Origin: Tannerellaceae bacterium | GTDB lineage: Bacteria; Bacteroidota; Bacteroidia; Bacteroidales; Tannerellaceae | Assembly: GCA_031288615.1 (NCBI GenBank) | Contig: JAITRC010000006.1 | Span: 1 to 64,000 of the forward strand | Reading direction: 5' to 3' | DNA length: 64,000 nt | Part shown: positions 34,579-44,896 of the stretch, piece by piece | How positions within the stretch are numbered: the stretch's first letter is position 1 | Layout of the letters: each line of letters begins with the position of its first letter | Made by a program: the position numbers and the translations under genes | The notes under the pieces: model-generated | Database searches by the model: none | What the model was told of the DNA's origin: nothing | Seen by the model: only the letters and a program-made list of their open reading frames with translations

Positions 34579-35283
34579 ATGCTGTATAAACGCATCCTGC
34601 TGAAGTTAAGTGGAGAGTCACTGTCGGCGGGTAAAGGATATGGGATAGATGCGGAGCGGCTGCAAAGCTACGCGACACAGATAAAAGAGATTGTGCACTT
34701 GGGTGTACAGCCGGCGGTGGTGATAGGCGGCGGGAATATCTTTCGAGGCATAAGTGGGCTGACGCAAGGCTTTGACAGGGTGAAGGGCGACCAGATGGGC
34801 ATGCTGGCGACGGTGATCAACAGCTTGGCACTAAGCTCGGCGCTATCGGCGATGGGGGTGAAGAACACCCTTTTCACGGCCGCACGGATGGAGCCGATAG
34901 GCGAGTTCTACGCCAGGGACAAAGCGGTAGAGCGGCTGGAGGCAGGCTATGTGACGCTCTTTGCAGGGGGAACGGGCAATCCCTTCTTCTCTACCGACAC
35001 GGGGGCGGCATTGAGAGGCGTAGAGATAGGGGCGGAGGCACTGCTGAAAGGTACACGGGTGGATGGGGTCTATACGGCGGATCCGGAAAAAGACCCGTCA
35101 GCGGTCAAGTTTGCGGACATCACCTACGATGAAATCTACCGTCGCAATCTGCGGGTGATGGATTTGACGGCCACGACACTGTGCAAGGAGAATGGTTTCC
35201 CGATAGTGGTGTTCAATATGGATGTGGAGGGCAACCTACTGAAGGTGGTGCGCGGTGAGGGGATAGGTACACGGATTCACTGA
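34579..35283 (+). CDS. pyrH: UMP kinase
   Basis: Makes UDP from UMP in pyrimidine nucleotide synthesis. 234 residues from the ATG at 34579 (MLYKRILLKLSGESL), with the nucleotide-binding GGGNIFRG, LFAGGTGNPFFSTDT and DGVYTADPEKD segments of the hexameric bacterial enzyme. It starts 2 bp after the exonuclease III stop. Its end overlaps the convergent epimerase gene by 7 bp. Confidence 0.96.
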   Translation: MLYKRILLKLSGESLSAGKGYGIDAERLQSYATQIKEIVHLGVQPAVVIGGGNIFRGISGLTQGFDRVKGDQMGMLATVINSLALSSALSAMGVKNTLFTAARMEPIGEFYARDKAVERLEAGYVTLFAGGTGNPFFSTDTGAALRGVEIGAEALLKGTRVDGVYTADPEKDPSAVKFADITYDEIYRRNLRVMDLTATTLCKENGFPIVVFNMDVEGNLLKVVRGEGIGTRIH

Positions 35284-36257
35284 CCGGCGGCAGTCTCCTG
35301 AAGACCTTTTTTAAGGGGATAGTGTGGCACGAAGCCGAGTTCATGCCGTAAGGGGCTGGTGTCGCAACGCCAATTGCGTTGCCGGAGGATGCGATATTTG
35401 TCGGAGTTGAGTGTGACGGGGTGGCCTTGTAGTCTACCCAAGTGCTCCAGACAAAAGCAGGCCAGACGGATGAGGGGAAGGGGGATTCGTAAAGGAAAGA
35501 CGAAACGGCGGCCGACGGCTTCCTGCATCAGACGGGTGAAAGCGCGGTCGGAGTAGTCTTGGCCATCGGCTACGAGGTATCGGCGGTTGAGCACCTGGTC
35601 ATTTTCAAGGGCAAGGAAAGTGACACGGGCTAAGTCCTTGACGTAGATGAAAGTGAGTATCTGGGGCTTGATGCCTGCGGCAACACCTAAGCCTTTACGT
35701 ACCTGCTGCAAGGCAAGGGCATAGTCCTTGTCACCGGGTCCGTAGACGCCGGTGGGGTGTAAGATCACGAAAGGGAAAGGAGCTTTGGCGACGAACTGCT
35801 CGGCGGCCAACTTGCTTTGTCCGTAGAGACTGTCGGGGTGTTGGGGATCGGAGATAGTGATGGGGCGGAAGGTCTTCTCATCACCAGCCCCGAAACTACT
35901 TAAGCTACTCATGAAGAGGAGCTTCTTCGGGGGTAGTCCGGTGATAGCCAAAGCTTCAATGAGGTTTTGTGTATACAAGGTGTTGATGCGAAAGAAGTCA
36001 TCCTTGTGGATGACCTTCGTCACACCGGCATTGTGCACCACATAATCCCATCCACCTGCGACATCAGCTAAGCGTGCGGCGAGGCGGTTGACGTCGTCGA
36101 AAGGTAAATCGAGTAGGGTATGGACACCGGCCGTCGGTAAACGGGACAAGTCACTCGAAGTCCGCACAGCCACCCAAACATCGTGCCCTCTGCGGAGAGC
36201 CTCCTCAACCAAATAAGCCCCGATGAACCCACTAGCACCGGTGATGAGTACCCTCAT
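35277..36257 (-). CDS. NAD(P)-dependent epimerase/dehydratase (extended SDR)
   Basis: 326 residues with the cofactor motif GASGFIGAYL at residues 7-16 and the catalytic YGQSK (Tyr and Lys) near residue 144. It resembles dihydroflavonol-reductase-like sugar or steroid dehydrogenases; the substrate is unknown. Its start overlaps the acyltransferase stop by four bases (ATGA), so it ends the leftward thrS operon. Confidence 0.88.
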   Translation of the reverse strand: MRVLITGASGFIGAYLVEEALRRGHDVWVAVRTSSDLSRLPTAGVHTLLDLPFDDVNRLAARLADVAGGWDYVVHNAGVTKVIHKDDFFRINTLYTQNLIEALAITGLPPKKLLFMSSLSSFGAGDEKTFRPITISDPQHPDSLYGQSKLAAEQFVAKAPFPFVILHPTGVYGPGDKDYALALQQVRKGLGVAAGIKPQILTFIYVKDLARVTFLALENDQVLNRRYLVADGQDYSDRAFTRLMQEAVGRRFVFPLRIPLPLIRLACFCLEHLGRLQGHPVTLNSDKYRILRQRNWRCDTSPLRHELGFVPHYPLKKGLQETAAGQ

Positions 36258-36835
36258 ACCTCAATGAAATTCTCCTTATGCCGTCCACTCACCCCCCGAT
36301 AATACGAGCGGATGGCATGTAAATCGTTACGTACGTCACCGGTAGGCCGGAAGAGGCCTCGCACACCGATTTCCTTCTTCGCATAGTCAATGTAGATCAG
36401 CAGGATGGGTACGGAGGCGGCTTGGGCGATGTAATAAAAGCCCTTTTTCCACTCCTTGACGGGCTTACGTGTCCCTTCAGGGGTGATGGCAATCTGAAAA
36501 TGCTCATGGATAGCGAACTCGTTGGTCACCTGTTCGGTCACGAGGGCTGCCTTACTCCGGTTGACAGGTACTCCCCCAAGGGGGCCCAGAAGAAGATTCA
36601 GGGGGAAGGTAAACCACTCCTTTTTAATCAGGAAGCGGGCATTGTGTCCGAGTGAGGCGTAAAAGATCTCCCCGATGATGAAGTCCCAGTTGCTGGTATG
36701 GGGGGCGACACAGATGACACACTTGGGAATCTCAATGCCCTGTAAAGGGCCATAAGTCCACCCCGCCTTTTTGTATATCCACCGGCAAAGGGACTGGCTC
36801 AAAGTCTTTTTCCCACTTCCTTTCATGCTCACCAT
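36254..36835 (-). CDS. PlsC-type acyltransferase
   Basis: 193 residues. It has the HX4D catalytic motif in APHTSNWDF and the EGTR acceptor motif in ITPEGTRKPVKEW, which mark 1-acylglycerol-3-phosphate-type acyltransferases. The sequence is shorter and more compact than standard PlsC, so an acceptor other than lysophosphatidate is possible. I start at 36835 (MVSMKGSG), 7 bp after the mnmA stop. A second ATG at 36826 is also possible. Confidence 0.88.
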   Translation of the reverse strand: MVSMKGSGKKTLSQSLCRWIYKKAGWTYGPLQGIEIPKCVICVAPHTSNWDFIIGEIFYASLGHNARFLIKKEWFTFPLNLLLGPLGGVPVNRSKAALVTEQVTNEFAIHEHFQIAITPEGTRKPVKEWKKGFYYIAQAASVPILLIYIDYAKKEIGVRGLFRPTGDVRNDLHAIRSYYRGVSGRHKENFIEV

Positions 36836-36842
36836 CTTAGGG

Positions 36843-37934
36843 TCAGCCAAAGGTAGTATCTTTCTTCGGGTCGGGGACGATGGTGCCGCTACCGATACAA
36901 AGTCGGGAAGCACTGTCGTAAACCACACCATACTGTCCGGGAGCAATGCCCTGCAGGCGTTGGTCGGAATGGATGCGGAAGTAATCGCCCTGTGGGGAAA
37001 GCTTCCCGACCGTGAACTCAGGGGTGTGTCGAATCTTGAAGGTGATGTCCTGAGGAGCGGTGCTGTTGCCCCAAGGATTGGCGGTGATGAAATGAAAATC
37101 CTGTAGCAGGAAAGCGTTGCCGTACTGCTCCTCAGGATCATAGCCGTTGGAGACGTAAAGGGTGTTGTCAGGGATGTCTTTGTGTACGACGAACCAGGGG
37201 CCGCCACTAAGCCCTAAGCCTTTGCGCTGGCCGATGGTGTGAAACCAATAGCCATTGTGGGTGCCGAGCCGCTTGCCGCTGCCCCACTCAATGATAGCAC
37301 CTTGCTTGATGCCCAAATGCCGCTCAATGAATTGGTTGTAGTTGATCTTGCCGAGGAAGCATATACCCTGACTATCGGGGCGGTGTGCGCTGGGTAGGTT
37401 GAGCGAAGCGGCCAATGCCCGTACTTCGCTCTTGAGCAGATGCCCGATGGGGAAGAGTAACTTACTGAGCTGGGGGAGGGTGATTTGTGCAAGGAAATCG
37501 GTTTGGTCTTTGACGGGGTCTTTGGCGGTGGAGAGCCAGGTGAGGCGGTCGTAGACGGTGGTAGTGGCATAATGTCCGGTGGCGATGTAAGCAAAATCTT
37601 TACCCCATTGTTCGTTGAAACAGCCGAACTTAATGTAGCGATTACAGAGCACATCGGGGTTGGGCGTCAAGCCCTGCCGCACGGAGGAGAGGGTGTAATC
37701 CACCACCTTTTCCCAATACTCTTTATGAAGGGAGACCACCTCAAAGCGACACCCGTACCGATGCGCCAGGTATGTACCTATCTCAATATCCTCCTCAGAA
37801 GGACACCCACCATCGGCTACATCCTCCATGCCGATGTGGATGTAGAAAATCACAGGCTCAAGGCCAGCCTCTTTAAGCAGGTGGACAGCTACCGAGCTGT
37901 CCACACCACCTGATACCAGGGCTGCTACCTCCAA
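36843..37934 (-). CDS. mnmA: tRNA-specific 2-thiouridylase MnmA
   Basis: Inserts sulfur at position 2 of the wobble uridine in several tRNAs. 363 residues with the PP-loop SGGVDSS at 8-14, the nucleophilic cysteine in NPDVLCNRYIKFG, and the second cysteine in QGICFLG. It follows rplT by 7 bp in the leftward operon, which links tRNA modification to translation genes. Confidence 0.95.
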   Translation of the reverse strand: MEVAALVSGGVDSSVAVHLLKEAGLEPVIFYIHIGMEDVADGGCPSEEDIEIGTYLAHRYGCRFEVVSLHKEYWEKVVDYTLSSVRQGLTPNPDVLCNRYIKFGCFNEQWGKDFAYIATGHYATTTVYDRLTWLSTAKDPVKDQTDFLAQITLPQLSKLLFPIGHLLKSEVRALAASLNLPSAHRPDSQGICFLGKINYNQFIERHLGIKQGAIIEWGSGKRLGTHNGYWFHTIGQRKGLGLSGGPWFVVHKDIPDNTLYVSNGYDPEEQYGNAFLLQDFHFITANPWGNSTAPQDITFKIRHTPEFTVGKLSPQGDYFRIHSDQRLQGIAPGQYGVVYDSASRLCIGSGTIVPDPKKDTTFG

Positions 37935-37941
37935 GCCGCGA

Positions 37942-38286
37942 TTACTTCACTTTTTCGACAATAGCCTTGAAGGCAAGAGGATGGTTCATAGCGAGGTCAG
38001 CCAACACTTTGCGGTTGATCTCCACTCCCTTATCGTGCAAGGCACCCATAAGTCGGGAATAAGAAAAGCCTTCAAGTCGAGCAGCGGCATTGATACGCTG
38101 AATCCACAAAGCACGGAAAGACCGTTTCTTATTGCGTCGGTCGCGGAAGGCGTACAACAGGCCTTTCTCCCAAGTGTTTTTGGCGACCGTCCAGACATTG
38201 CGCCTGGCACCATAATAACCTCTAGTGAGCTTGAGTATTCTCTTTCTTTTCGCTCTTGAAGCGACGTGATTTACTGATCTGGGCAT
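37942..38286 (-). CDS. rplT: 50S ribosomal protein L20
   Basis: 114 residues, highly basic N-terminus ([17 protein letters not shown]) and the conserved [11 protein letters not shown] segment. Standard length. It follows rpmI by 22 bp in the conserved infC-rpmI-rplT order. Confidence 0.97.
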   Translation of the reverse strand: MPRSVNHVASRAKRKRILKLTRGYYGARRNVWTVAKNTWEKGLLYAFRDRRNKKRSFRALWIQRINAAARLEGFSYSRLMGALHDKGVEINRKVLADLAMNHPLAFKAIVEKVK

Positions 38287-38308
38287 GATGCTGAATGGTT
38301 TAGGTTAA

Positions 38309-38506
38309 TTATTTGAGCCCGAGCAATCTCTTGACCCCGTCAAGGTCTGCGCGGTGAACTAATCCCGAATGCGTCAAACTACGTTTTTGCTTGGTAGTCT
38401 TCTTAGTCAAGATATGACTTTTGAAGGCATGCTTTCTCTTGATCTTTCCTGTTCCGGTGAGGGCGAACCTCTTTTTGGCACCGGAATTAGTCTTCATCTT
38501 AGGCAT
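38309..38506 (-). CDS. rpmI: 50S ribosomal protein L35
   Basis: 65 residues beginning [20 protein letters not shown], the typical L35 start, and rich in lysine and arginine. It lies between infC and rplT. Confidence 0.97.
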   Translation of the reverse strand: MPKMKTNSGAKKRFALTGTGKIKRKHAFKSHILTKKTTKQKRSLTHSGLVHRADLDGVKRLLGLK

Positions 38507-38554
38507 TTGCTTAATCGTTGATTATTGATAGTTTATAAAGCGTGAACACGCGGC

Positions 38555-39109
38555 TCACTTGGCTGATTCTTTTGTCGGGTGGGGGGACATCTTTTTAGGC
38601 GTAAGCATGATGATCATACGCTTTCCTTCAAGCAGGGGTAACTGTTCCACCTTACCATAGTCCTCCAAATCGGTGGCAAACCGCAATAGGAGCACTTCGC
38701 CCTGCTCTTTGAAGAGGATGGAACGACCGCGAAAAAACACGTATGCCTTTACTTTAGAGCCTTCTTCAAGGAAAGAGCGTGCATGTTTGAGTTTGAAATT
38801 GTAGTCATGGTCATCAGTCTGTGGTCCAAAACGAATCTCTTTGACCACAATCTTCACGGATTTCGACTTCTGCTCCTTCTGTTTCTTCTTTTGCTGGTAA
38901 AGGAACTTCTTGTAGTCAATGATACGGCAGACAGGGGGGTCGGCCGTCGGGGATATCTCCACGAGGTCCAAGCCTTTCTCTTCGGCCAACTGCTGAGCTA
39001 AAGCCAGAGGGTATACTCCTTGCTCAACATTTTCACCTACCAAACGGACTTCAGGAACATGTATATGCCCATTAATCCGATGCTGTTCTTTTACACCCTC
39101 CTTCCTCAT
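38555..39109 (-). CDS. infC: Translation initiation factor IF-3
   Basis: 184 residues with the conserved N-terminal RINGHI..VRLVGEN and [22 protein letters not shown] motifs, then a basic linker and the C-terminal domain ([22 protein letters not shown]). IF-3 binds the 30S subunit and checks start codon choice. In many bacteria infC uses an unusual start codon, but here an ATG fits well. It lies 39 bp after thrS. Confidence 0.96.
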   Translation of the reverse strand: MRKEGVKEQHRINGHIHVPEVRLVGENVEQGVYPLALAQQLAEEKGLDLVEISPTADPPVCRIIDYKKFLYQQKKKQKEQKSKSVKIVVKEIRFGPQTDDHDYNFKLKHARSFLEEGSKVKAYVFFRGRSILFKEQGEVLLLRFATDLEDYGKVEQLPLLEGKRMIIMLTPKKMSPHPTKESAK

Positions 39110-39148
39110 TTGACCCTGTTCCCTTGTGCGGTTAACGCCTTCTATAAT

Positions 39149-41104
39149 TTATTCACTACACTTCCAGCAGTTCATCATTTCATCCACCTCTTTATTCAAA
39201 AGCGCGGCAAAGGTAGCAACTTTCATGGAACCCTTGTCGCCCTCCCCCTGTTTTCTGACGGCAACTTCACCGGCGGCAGCTTCCTTTTCTCCTGCAATGA
39301 GCATGTATGGAATCTTCTTCAACTCATTGTCACGTATCTTACGTCCTATCTTCTCACTCCGCCCGTCTACGAAGACACGTATATCATCAGCTTCCAGCTG
39401 CTCGGCTACACTATGGGCATAATCGTTGAATTTATCGCTGATAGGCAGGACGACGACCTGGTCAGGCGTCAGCCAAAGAGGAAACTTACCGCCCGTATGT
39501 TCAATGAGTACAGCCACAAAACGCTCCATAGAGCCGAAAGGCGCACGGTGAATCATCACGGGGCGATGCTTTTTACTGTCTTCCCCCGTGTATTCGAGGT
39601 CAAACCGTTCGGGCAGATTGTAATCGACCTGAATGGTACCTAACTGCCAGCGTCGACCGATGGCATCCTTGACCATAAAATCCAACTTCGGACCATAAAA
39701 AGCAGCCTCGCCCAACTCAATACGGGCTTTGAGGCCTTTTTCTTGACAGGCTTCGAGGATGGCGCTTTCGGCTTTGTCCCAATTCTCGTCGGAGCCGATG
39801 TACTTTTGTTTGTTGCCGGGATCGCGGAGCGAGATCTGCGCCTCAAAGTTGTCGAAATCCAGGGCTTTGAAGATGATGAAGATGATGTCCATCACTTTTA
39901 AGAACTCATCTTTGAGCTGATCGGGACGGCAGAACAAGTGTGCATCGTCTTGGGTAAATCCCCGCACACGCGTCAAACCGTGCAACTCACCGCTTTGCTC
40001 ATAGCGGTAAACCGTACCAAACTCGGCGAAACGTATCGGCAGGTCGCGGTACGAACGCGGGGCAAGCTTGTATATTTCACAGTGATGTGGGCAATTCATG
40101 GGCTTCAAGAGGAACTCTTCTCCTTCCTGAGGGGTATGGATGGGCTGGAAAGAGTCCTTGCCATACTTTTCGTAATGTCCGGACGTGACATACAAGAGCT
40201 TTCCGCCGATATGTGGGGTCATCACCTGCTGGTATCCGTACTTCTTCTGAATGCGCTTGAGGAAGTCCTCCAGCCGTAGACGCAATTGCGTTCCTCGCGG
40301 CAACCATAAAGGTAAACCGGCACCCACAGCTTGGGAGAATCCAAAAAGCTCCAGCTCCTTACCTACCTTACGGTGATCGCGCTTGCGCGCTTCCTCAAGG
40401 AGGGCGAGGTGCTCATCAAGCAGCTTCTTCTTAGGGAAGCTGATGGCGTATAGCCGCACCAACTGCTTACGTTTCTCATCGCCCCGCCAATAAGCACCGG
40501 CCACGCTGAGAATCTTGACCGCCTTAATATAAGATGTGTCGGGGAGGTGCGGACCACGGCAGAGGTCGGTAAAATCCCCTTGCGTGTAAGTAGTAATGGA
40601 GCCGTCCTCCAACTCACCAATCAACTCCACCTTATACGCTTCCCCTCTCTCTGAAAAGGCTTGCAGTGCATCCTGCTTACTTATTTCCTTGCGACAGACA
40701 GGCTCTTTCTTGGCCGCTAACTCCACCATCTTTGCCTCAATGGCCGGAAAATCACTGTCCTTGATGGTTACACCTTCACCTGGATCTACATCATAATAGA
40801 AGCCATTCTCAATGGCAGGGCCTATACCGAATTTAATCTTCGGGTACAGCTCCTGCAAGGCTTCGGCCAGAAGGTGTGCACTGGTGTGCCAATAAGTATG
40901 CTTACCGGCCTGGTCATCCCACTTAAATAGCTTGAGGGACGCATCCTTCCCTATCGGCCGACCTAAGTCCCAAACCTCTCCTTCCACTTCAGCAACCAAC
41001 ACCTCTTGTGCCAGCCGCTGACTGATACTCCCTGCTATCTGCAGGGGTGTTGTACCTTCGGCAAATTCTCTAACGGAACCGTCCGGAAAACTTATCTTCA
41101 CCAT
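39149..41104 (-). CDS. thrS: Threonyl-tRNA synthetase
   Basis: Charges tRNA-Thr. 651 residues: TGS domain (about 1-62), the editing domain with [15 protein letters not shown], the class II catalytic core ([15 protein letters not shown], the zinc cysteine in [31 protein letters not shown]), and a C-terminal anticodon domain. I start at the ATG at 41104 (MVKISFPDG), the usual beginning. A TATCTTTG box lies 24 bp upstream. It opens the seven-gene leftward operon that ends at the epimerase. Confidence 0.96.
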   Translation of the reverse strand: MVKISFPDGSVREFAEGTTPLQIAGSISQRLAQEVLVAEVEGEVWDLGRPIGKDASLKLFKWDDQAGKHTYWHTSAHLLAEALQELYPKIKFGIGPAIENGFYYDVDPGEGVTIKDSDFPAIEAKMVELAAKKEPVCRKEISKQDALQAFSERGEAYKVELIGELEDGSITTYTQGDFTDLCRGPHLPDTSYIKAVKILSVAGAYWRGDEKRKQLVRLYAISFPKKKLLDEHLALLEEARKRDHRKVGKELELFGFSQAVGAGLPLWLPRGTQLRLRLEDFLKRIQKKYGYQQVMTPHIGGKLLYVTSGHYEKYGKDSFQPIHTPQEGEEFLLKPMNCPHHCEIYKLAPRSYRDLPIRFAEFGTVYRYEQSGELHGLTRVRGFTQDDAHLFCRPDQLKDEFLKVMDIIFIIFKALDFDNFEAQISLRDPGNKQKYIGSDENWDKAESAILEACQEKGLKARIELGEAAFYGPKLDFMVKDAIGRRWQLGTIQVDYNLPERFDLEYTGEDSKKHRPVMIHRAPFGSMERFVAVLIEHTGGKFPLWLTPDQVVVLPISDKFNDYAHSVAEQLEADDIRVFVDGRSEKIGRKIRDNELKKIPYMLIAGEKEAAAGEVAVRKQGEGDKGSMKVATFAALLNKEVDEMMNCWKCSE

Positions 41105-41128
41105 TATGACTATAGGGGGGAAACGGCG

Positions 41129-41183
41129 CAAAGATAGGTTTTTTGCAGAAACCCTTGCGGATATAAATTCTTTCGTACTTTTG
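41129..41183. promoter_or_regulatory. Divergent promoters: thrS (41129-41136, -) and ilv (41176-41183, +)
   Basis: TATCTTTG reads leftward toward thrS and TACTTTTG reads rightward toward the ilv leader. Both match TAnnTTTG. Confidence 0.65.
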
Positions 41184-41202
41184 CGGCGAAATAGATAAGG
41201 CT

Positions 41203-41265
41203 ATGCGGAATCGTGCCCTACATGTCATTCTTCTCGTGGTGAGCTTGCCGGTCGTCGGCGAGTGA
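41203..41265 (+). CDS. ilv operon leader peptide
   Basis: A 20-residue ORF (ATG at 41203, TGA at 41263-41265) between the ilv promoter and ilvD. Eleven of its residues are branched-chain amino acids: HVILLVV in the middle and LPVV near the end. This is the composition expected of a leader peptide whose translation senses Val, Ile and Leu supply. It is immediately followed by overlapping hairpin arms and an intrinsic terminator just before ilvD. Confidence 0.75.
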   Translation: MRNRALHVILLVVSLPVVGE

Positions 41266-41341
41266 AGGAGGAAGGCGTGCAGACACAGCATAGGTGTAAC
41301 AGTGTAGAGGCCTTTCTCCTTAGTAGGGGAAAGGCTTTTTT
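41266..41341 (+). promoter_or_regulatory. ilv transcription attenuator (antiterminator and terminator arms)
   Basis: The terminator hairpin is 41310-41320 paired with 41325-41335 (11 bp with one G-U, loop TAGT), followed by six T residues. The same left arm can instead pair with AGGAGGAAGGC at 41266-41276, directly after the leader stop (11 bp with one G-U). A weaker segment over the Ile-Leu codons (41228-41234) can pair with 41266-41273. These mutually exclusive pairings match classical amino-acid attenuation. Confidence 0.75.
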
Positions 41342-41358
41342 GTAATAAAAGGGAGAGT

Positions 41359-43173
41359 ATGAAGAATCAGTTACGCAGTGCCCTGAGTACAGAGGGCAGA
41401 AGAATGGCGGGTGCCCGCGCCTTGTGGCGGGCTAACGGGATGCAAGAAGCGCATTTCGGTAAACCGGTGATAGCGATAGTCAACTCGTTCACCCAGTTTG
41501 TGCCCGGACACGTCCACCTGCACGCTATCGGGCAAGAGGTCAAGGCCGAAATCGAACGGCTCGGCTGTTTCGCCGCCGAATTTAACACCATCGCCATTGA
41601 TGACGGTATCGCCATGGGGCACGACGGGATGCTGTATTCCCTGCCCTCACGGGATGTCATTGCCGATAGCGTGGAATATATGGTCAATGCGCATAAAGCC
41701 GATGCAATGATTTGTATCAGTAACTGCGACAAGATCACTCCGGGCATGCTGATGGCCGCCATGCGTTTGAACATCCCTGCCGTCTTCGTATCGGGAGGGC
41801 CTATGGAGGCAGGTGAGGCCGACGGCCGTTACCTTGATTTGATTGACGTGATGATAGAGGCGGCCGATGAGGCGGTGAGTGATGACACAGTCGCCAAGAT
41901 TGAACGGGCTGCCTGCCCGGGTTGCGGATGCTGTTCGGGTATGTTCACCGCCAACTCCATGAACTGCCTTACCGAAGCGATAGGGCTATCCCTTCCCGGT
42001 AACGGGACTATACCTGCTACGCACGTACACCGTAAGAAGCTTTTCCTACAGGCCGCCCGCCTTATCGTGGATAATGCATACAAATACTACCGCGACGGCG
42101 ACGATTCTGTACTTCCCCGCAGCATCGCTACGCGCCAGGCGTTTCTCAATGCCATGACGCTGGATATTGCCATGGGCGGATCCACCAATACGGTGCTCCA
42201 CCTGCTGGCGGTGGCGCATGAGGCGGAAGTTGATTTTACGATGAACGACATTGACACCCTCTCCCGCCAAACCCCTGTGCTTTGCAAGGTTGCGCCCAGC
42301 TGTGCCTACCACGTGCAAGACGTCAATCGTGCGGGCGGTATCCTTACCATACTTGGCGAACTGCACAAAGGGGGGCTATTGGATGGTGCCGTCCGGCGTG
42401 CAGATGGGCTGAACCTTGCTGAGGCTATCGCCGCATACAACCCGTCCACCCTTCCCACCGCTTCCATTTACGCAGCTGCACCGGCGCGCCGTTTCAACCT
42501 TACCCTGGGTTCGCAAGAGACCTATTACGAGACACTTGACGGAGACCGTTCAGCCGGATGTATTCGTGACCTCGCGCACGCCTACTCCAATGACGGCGGA
42601 CTGGCGGTACTCTACGGGAATATAGCCGAAGCGGGGTGCGTGGTCAAGACGGCAGGTGTGGATGAGAGTATATTCCGTTTTTCCGGCAAAGCCAAAGTCT
42701 TTGATTCGCAGGAAGCGGCATGTGAAGGGATACTAAATCATTCCGTAGAGGCAGGCGATGTGGTGGTGATTACCTACGAAGGGCCGAAAGGCGGGCCGGG
42801 TATGCAGGAGATGCTATACCCTACCTCTTATATTAAGAGCCGTCACTTGGGAAAGGAGTGTGCCCTGATTACTGACGGCCGGTTCAGTGGAGGTACATCC
42901 GGCCTCTCAATAGGCCATGTCTCACCCGAAGCAGCGGCAGGCGGTGCTATCGCCCTTGTCCGTGACGGTGACCTCATTGAAATAGATATACCTGCCCGCA
43001 CTATAAACGTCGCACTTTCCGCCGACACCCTTGCCTCCCGTCGCCGCGAAGAAGAAGCTCGCGGAGAAGCGGCCTTTACACCTCCCGTGCGCCGCCGCCC
43101 CATTCCCCGTTCATTGCGCGCCTATGCAGCACTCGTTTCCTCTGCCGATCAAGGAGCTATCCGCTCCATTTAA
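41359..43173 (+). CDS. ilvD: Dihydroxy-acid dehydratase
   Basis: Dehydrates dihydroxy-acids in valine and isoleucine synthesis, using an iron-sulfur cluster. 604 residues with cluster cysteines in [11 protein letters not shown] and [18 protein letters not shown], and the substrate stretch [20 protein letters not shown] purine stretch lies just before the ATG, and an attenuator hairpin ends 17 bp upstream. First gene of the ilvDBNC operon. Confidence 0.97.
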   Translation: MKNQLRSALSTEGRRMAGARALWRANGMQEAHFGKPVIAIVNSFTQFVPGHVHLHAIGQEVKAEIERLGCFAAEFNTIAIDDGIAMGHDGMLYSLPSRDVIADSVEYMVNAHKADAMICISNCDKITPGMLMAAMRLNIPAVFVSGGPMEAGEADGRYLDLIDVMIEAADEAVSDDTVAKIERAACPGCGCCSGMFTANSMNCLTEAIGLSLPGNGTIPATHVHRKKLFLQAARLIVDNAYKYYRDGDDSVLPRSIATRQAFLNAMTLDIAMGGSTNTVLHLLAVAHEAEVDFTMNDIDTLSRQTPVLCKVAPSCAYHVQDVNRAGGILTILGELHKGGLLDGAVRRADGLNLAEAIAAYNPSTLPTASIYAAAPARRFNLTLGSQETYYETLDGDRSAGCIRDLAHAYSNDGGLAVLYGNIAEAGCVVKTAGVDESIFRFSGKAKVFDSQEAACEGILNHSVEAGDVVVITYEGPKGGPGMQEMLYPTSYIKSRHLGKECALITDGRFSGGTSGLSIGHVSPEAAAGGAIALVRDGDLIEIDIPARTINVALSADTLASRRREEEARGEAAFTPPVRRRPIPRSLRAYAALVSSADQGAIRSI

Positions 43174-43194
43174 ATCAACACAAGCATTTTTATC

Positions 43195-44892
43195 ATGGAA
43201 CAAAAAACACAGATTGCGGGGTCGGAAGCCTTACTGCTCACTTTGCTGGCAGAAGGTGTAGACACCGTGTTCGGGTACCCCGGCGGACAAGCCATACCCA
43301 TTTACGACAGTCTCTACGATTATACGGATAAACTTAAACACGTGCTTGTCAGGCACGAACAAGGCGCGGTGCATGCGGCGCAAGGCTATGCGCGAGTGTC
43401 CGGTAAAGTGGGCGTTGCCATCGTGACCTCCGGACCGGGAGCAACGAACACCATCACGGGTATAGCCGATGCCCTGATGGATAGTACCCCCCTTGTGGTG
43501 ATTACCGGACAGGTACCTTCCTCCCTGCTGGGGAGCGACGCTTTTCAGGAGGTAGACGTGATAGGCATCACCCAGCCTATTACCAAGTGGGCGTATCAGG
43601 TACGCAAACCCGAAGAGATCGCCTACGCCATATCCCGTGCTTTCCATATAGCCTCTACCGGCCGTCCGGGACCTGTGGTGATAGACCTTTCCAAAGATGC
43701 GCAAGTCGGTAAGGTCGACTACATATATAATAAGGTAACACACATCCGTAGCTATCAACCCATTCCCCAACTTGACCTTACCCAAGTACAAGCCGCTGCC
43801 GACCTTATTAACACTTCCGTTCGCCCTCTCGTCCTAGTCGGGCAGGGAGTTATACTGAGCCACGCCGAAGCCGAACTACAGACTTTCATTGAGAAAGCCG
43901 GTCTACCGGCTGCTTTCACGGTGCTTGGTCTGTCCGCCCTTCCAAGTAACCACCCTTTGAACAAGGGTATGTTGGGTATGCACGGTAATGTGGGGCCTAA
44001 CCGTAAGACGAACGATTGTGACGTCCTCATTGCTATCGGGATGCGTTTCGACGATCGTGTCACCGGAGACCTCAAGACCTACGCTCCTCAGGCGCGCGTG
44101 ATCCATATAGACATTGACACGAGTGAGATCGGTAAAAATGTATTTGCCACCGTCCCCGTCTGTGGAGACGCCCGGCAAGCCCTCACCTCTCTCCTTCCCC
44201 TTGTCCGTCCGGCTACGCATAACGAATGGCTCGCCGCTTTTGTTCCCGATGAAGAGGAGGAAGAAGCTAAAGTGATCCGTCCCGAAATCCATCCTGAACA
44301 AGGGCCTATCAAGATGGGCGAAGTGGTACGTCTTGTTTCCGAAGCCACCGGACACGACGCTGTCGTTGTGACCGACGTTGGACAGAACCAAATGATAGCC
44401 CTCCGTTATTCCCTGTATAACCGTAGCCGAAGTGTGGTCACTTCCGGAGGACTGGGTACGATGGGGTTCGGGTTACCTGCCGCCATAGGTGCCAAGTTCG
44501 GAGCACCTCGGCGCACAGTCTGCTGCTTCACGGGCGACGGTGGTTTCCAGATGACCATGCAAGAGCTGGGTACCATTCTGCAGGAAAAGCTCAATGTCAA
44601 GATCATCATCCTCAATAATGATTACTTGGGCATGGTGCGCCAATGGCAGGAGCTGTTCTTTCACAGCCGCTACTCTGCTACGGTAATGGTGAATCCCGAC
44701 TTTGCCGCCATCGCCGCCGCGTATGGTATCGCTAACTGCACTGTCAGTCATCGCGAGGAGTTGGTGGAAGCTGTAAAAGCTATGGTGCGGCATGACGGGC
44801 CTTTCCTCTTGTCCGTACAGGTTGAACCTTGTGGCATGGTCTACCCTATGGTGCCGGCCGGTTCTTGTATCACCAATATTCTATTAGGATAA
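43195..44892 (+). CDS. ilvB: Acetolactate synthase, large subunit
   Basis: A thiamine-diphosphate enzyme for the first common step of branched-chain amino acid synthesis. 565 residues with GVDTVFGYPGGQAIPIYD, the catalytic glutamate in VRHEQGAVHAAQGYAR, and the ThDP motif GDGGFQMTMQELGT ending at NNDYLGMVRQWQ. It is followed 4 bp later by its regulatory subunit. Confidence 0.97.
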   Translation: MEQKTQIAGSEALLLTLLAEGVDTVFGYPGGQAIPIYDSLYDYTDKLKHVLVRHEQGAVHAAQGYARVSGKVGVAIVTSGPGATNTITGIADALMDSTPLVVITGQVPSSLLGSDAFQEVDVIGITQPITKWAYQVRKPEEIAYAISRAFHIASTGRPGPVVIDLSKDAQVGKVDYIYNKVTHIRSYQPIPQLDLTQVQAAADLINTSVRPLVLVGQGVILSHAEAELQTFIEKAGLPAAFTVLGLSALPSNHPLNKGMLGMHGNVGPNRKTNDCDVLIAIGMRFDDRVTGDLKTYAPQARVIHIDIDTSEIGKNVFATVPVCGDARQALTSLLPLVRPATHNEWLAAFVPDEEEEEAKVIRPEIHPEQGPIKMGEVVRLVSEATGHDAVVVTDVGQNQMIALRYSLYNRSRSVVTSGGLGTMGFGLPAAIGAKFGAPRRTVCCFTGDGGFQMTMQELGTILQEKLNVKIIILNNDYLGMVRQWQELFFHSRYSATVMVNPDFAAIAAAYGIANCTVSHREELVEAVKAMVRHDGPFLLSVQVEPCGMVYPMVPAGSCITNILLG

Positions 44893-44896
44893 TATC

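Noticed and set aside
36254..37207. A longer acyltransferase start reaching back to 37207
   Set aside because: The extra N-terminal residues lie inside mnmA in another frame and have no homology-like features. The ATG at 36835 fits the operon spacing.
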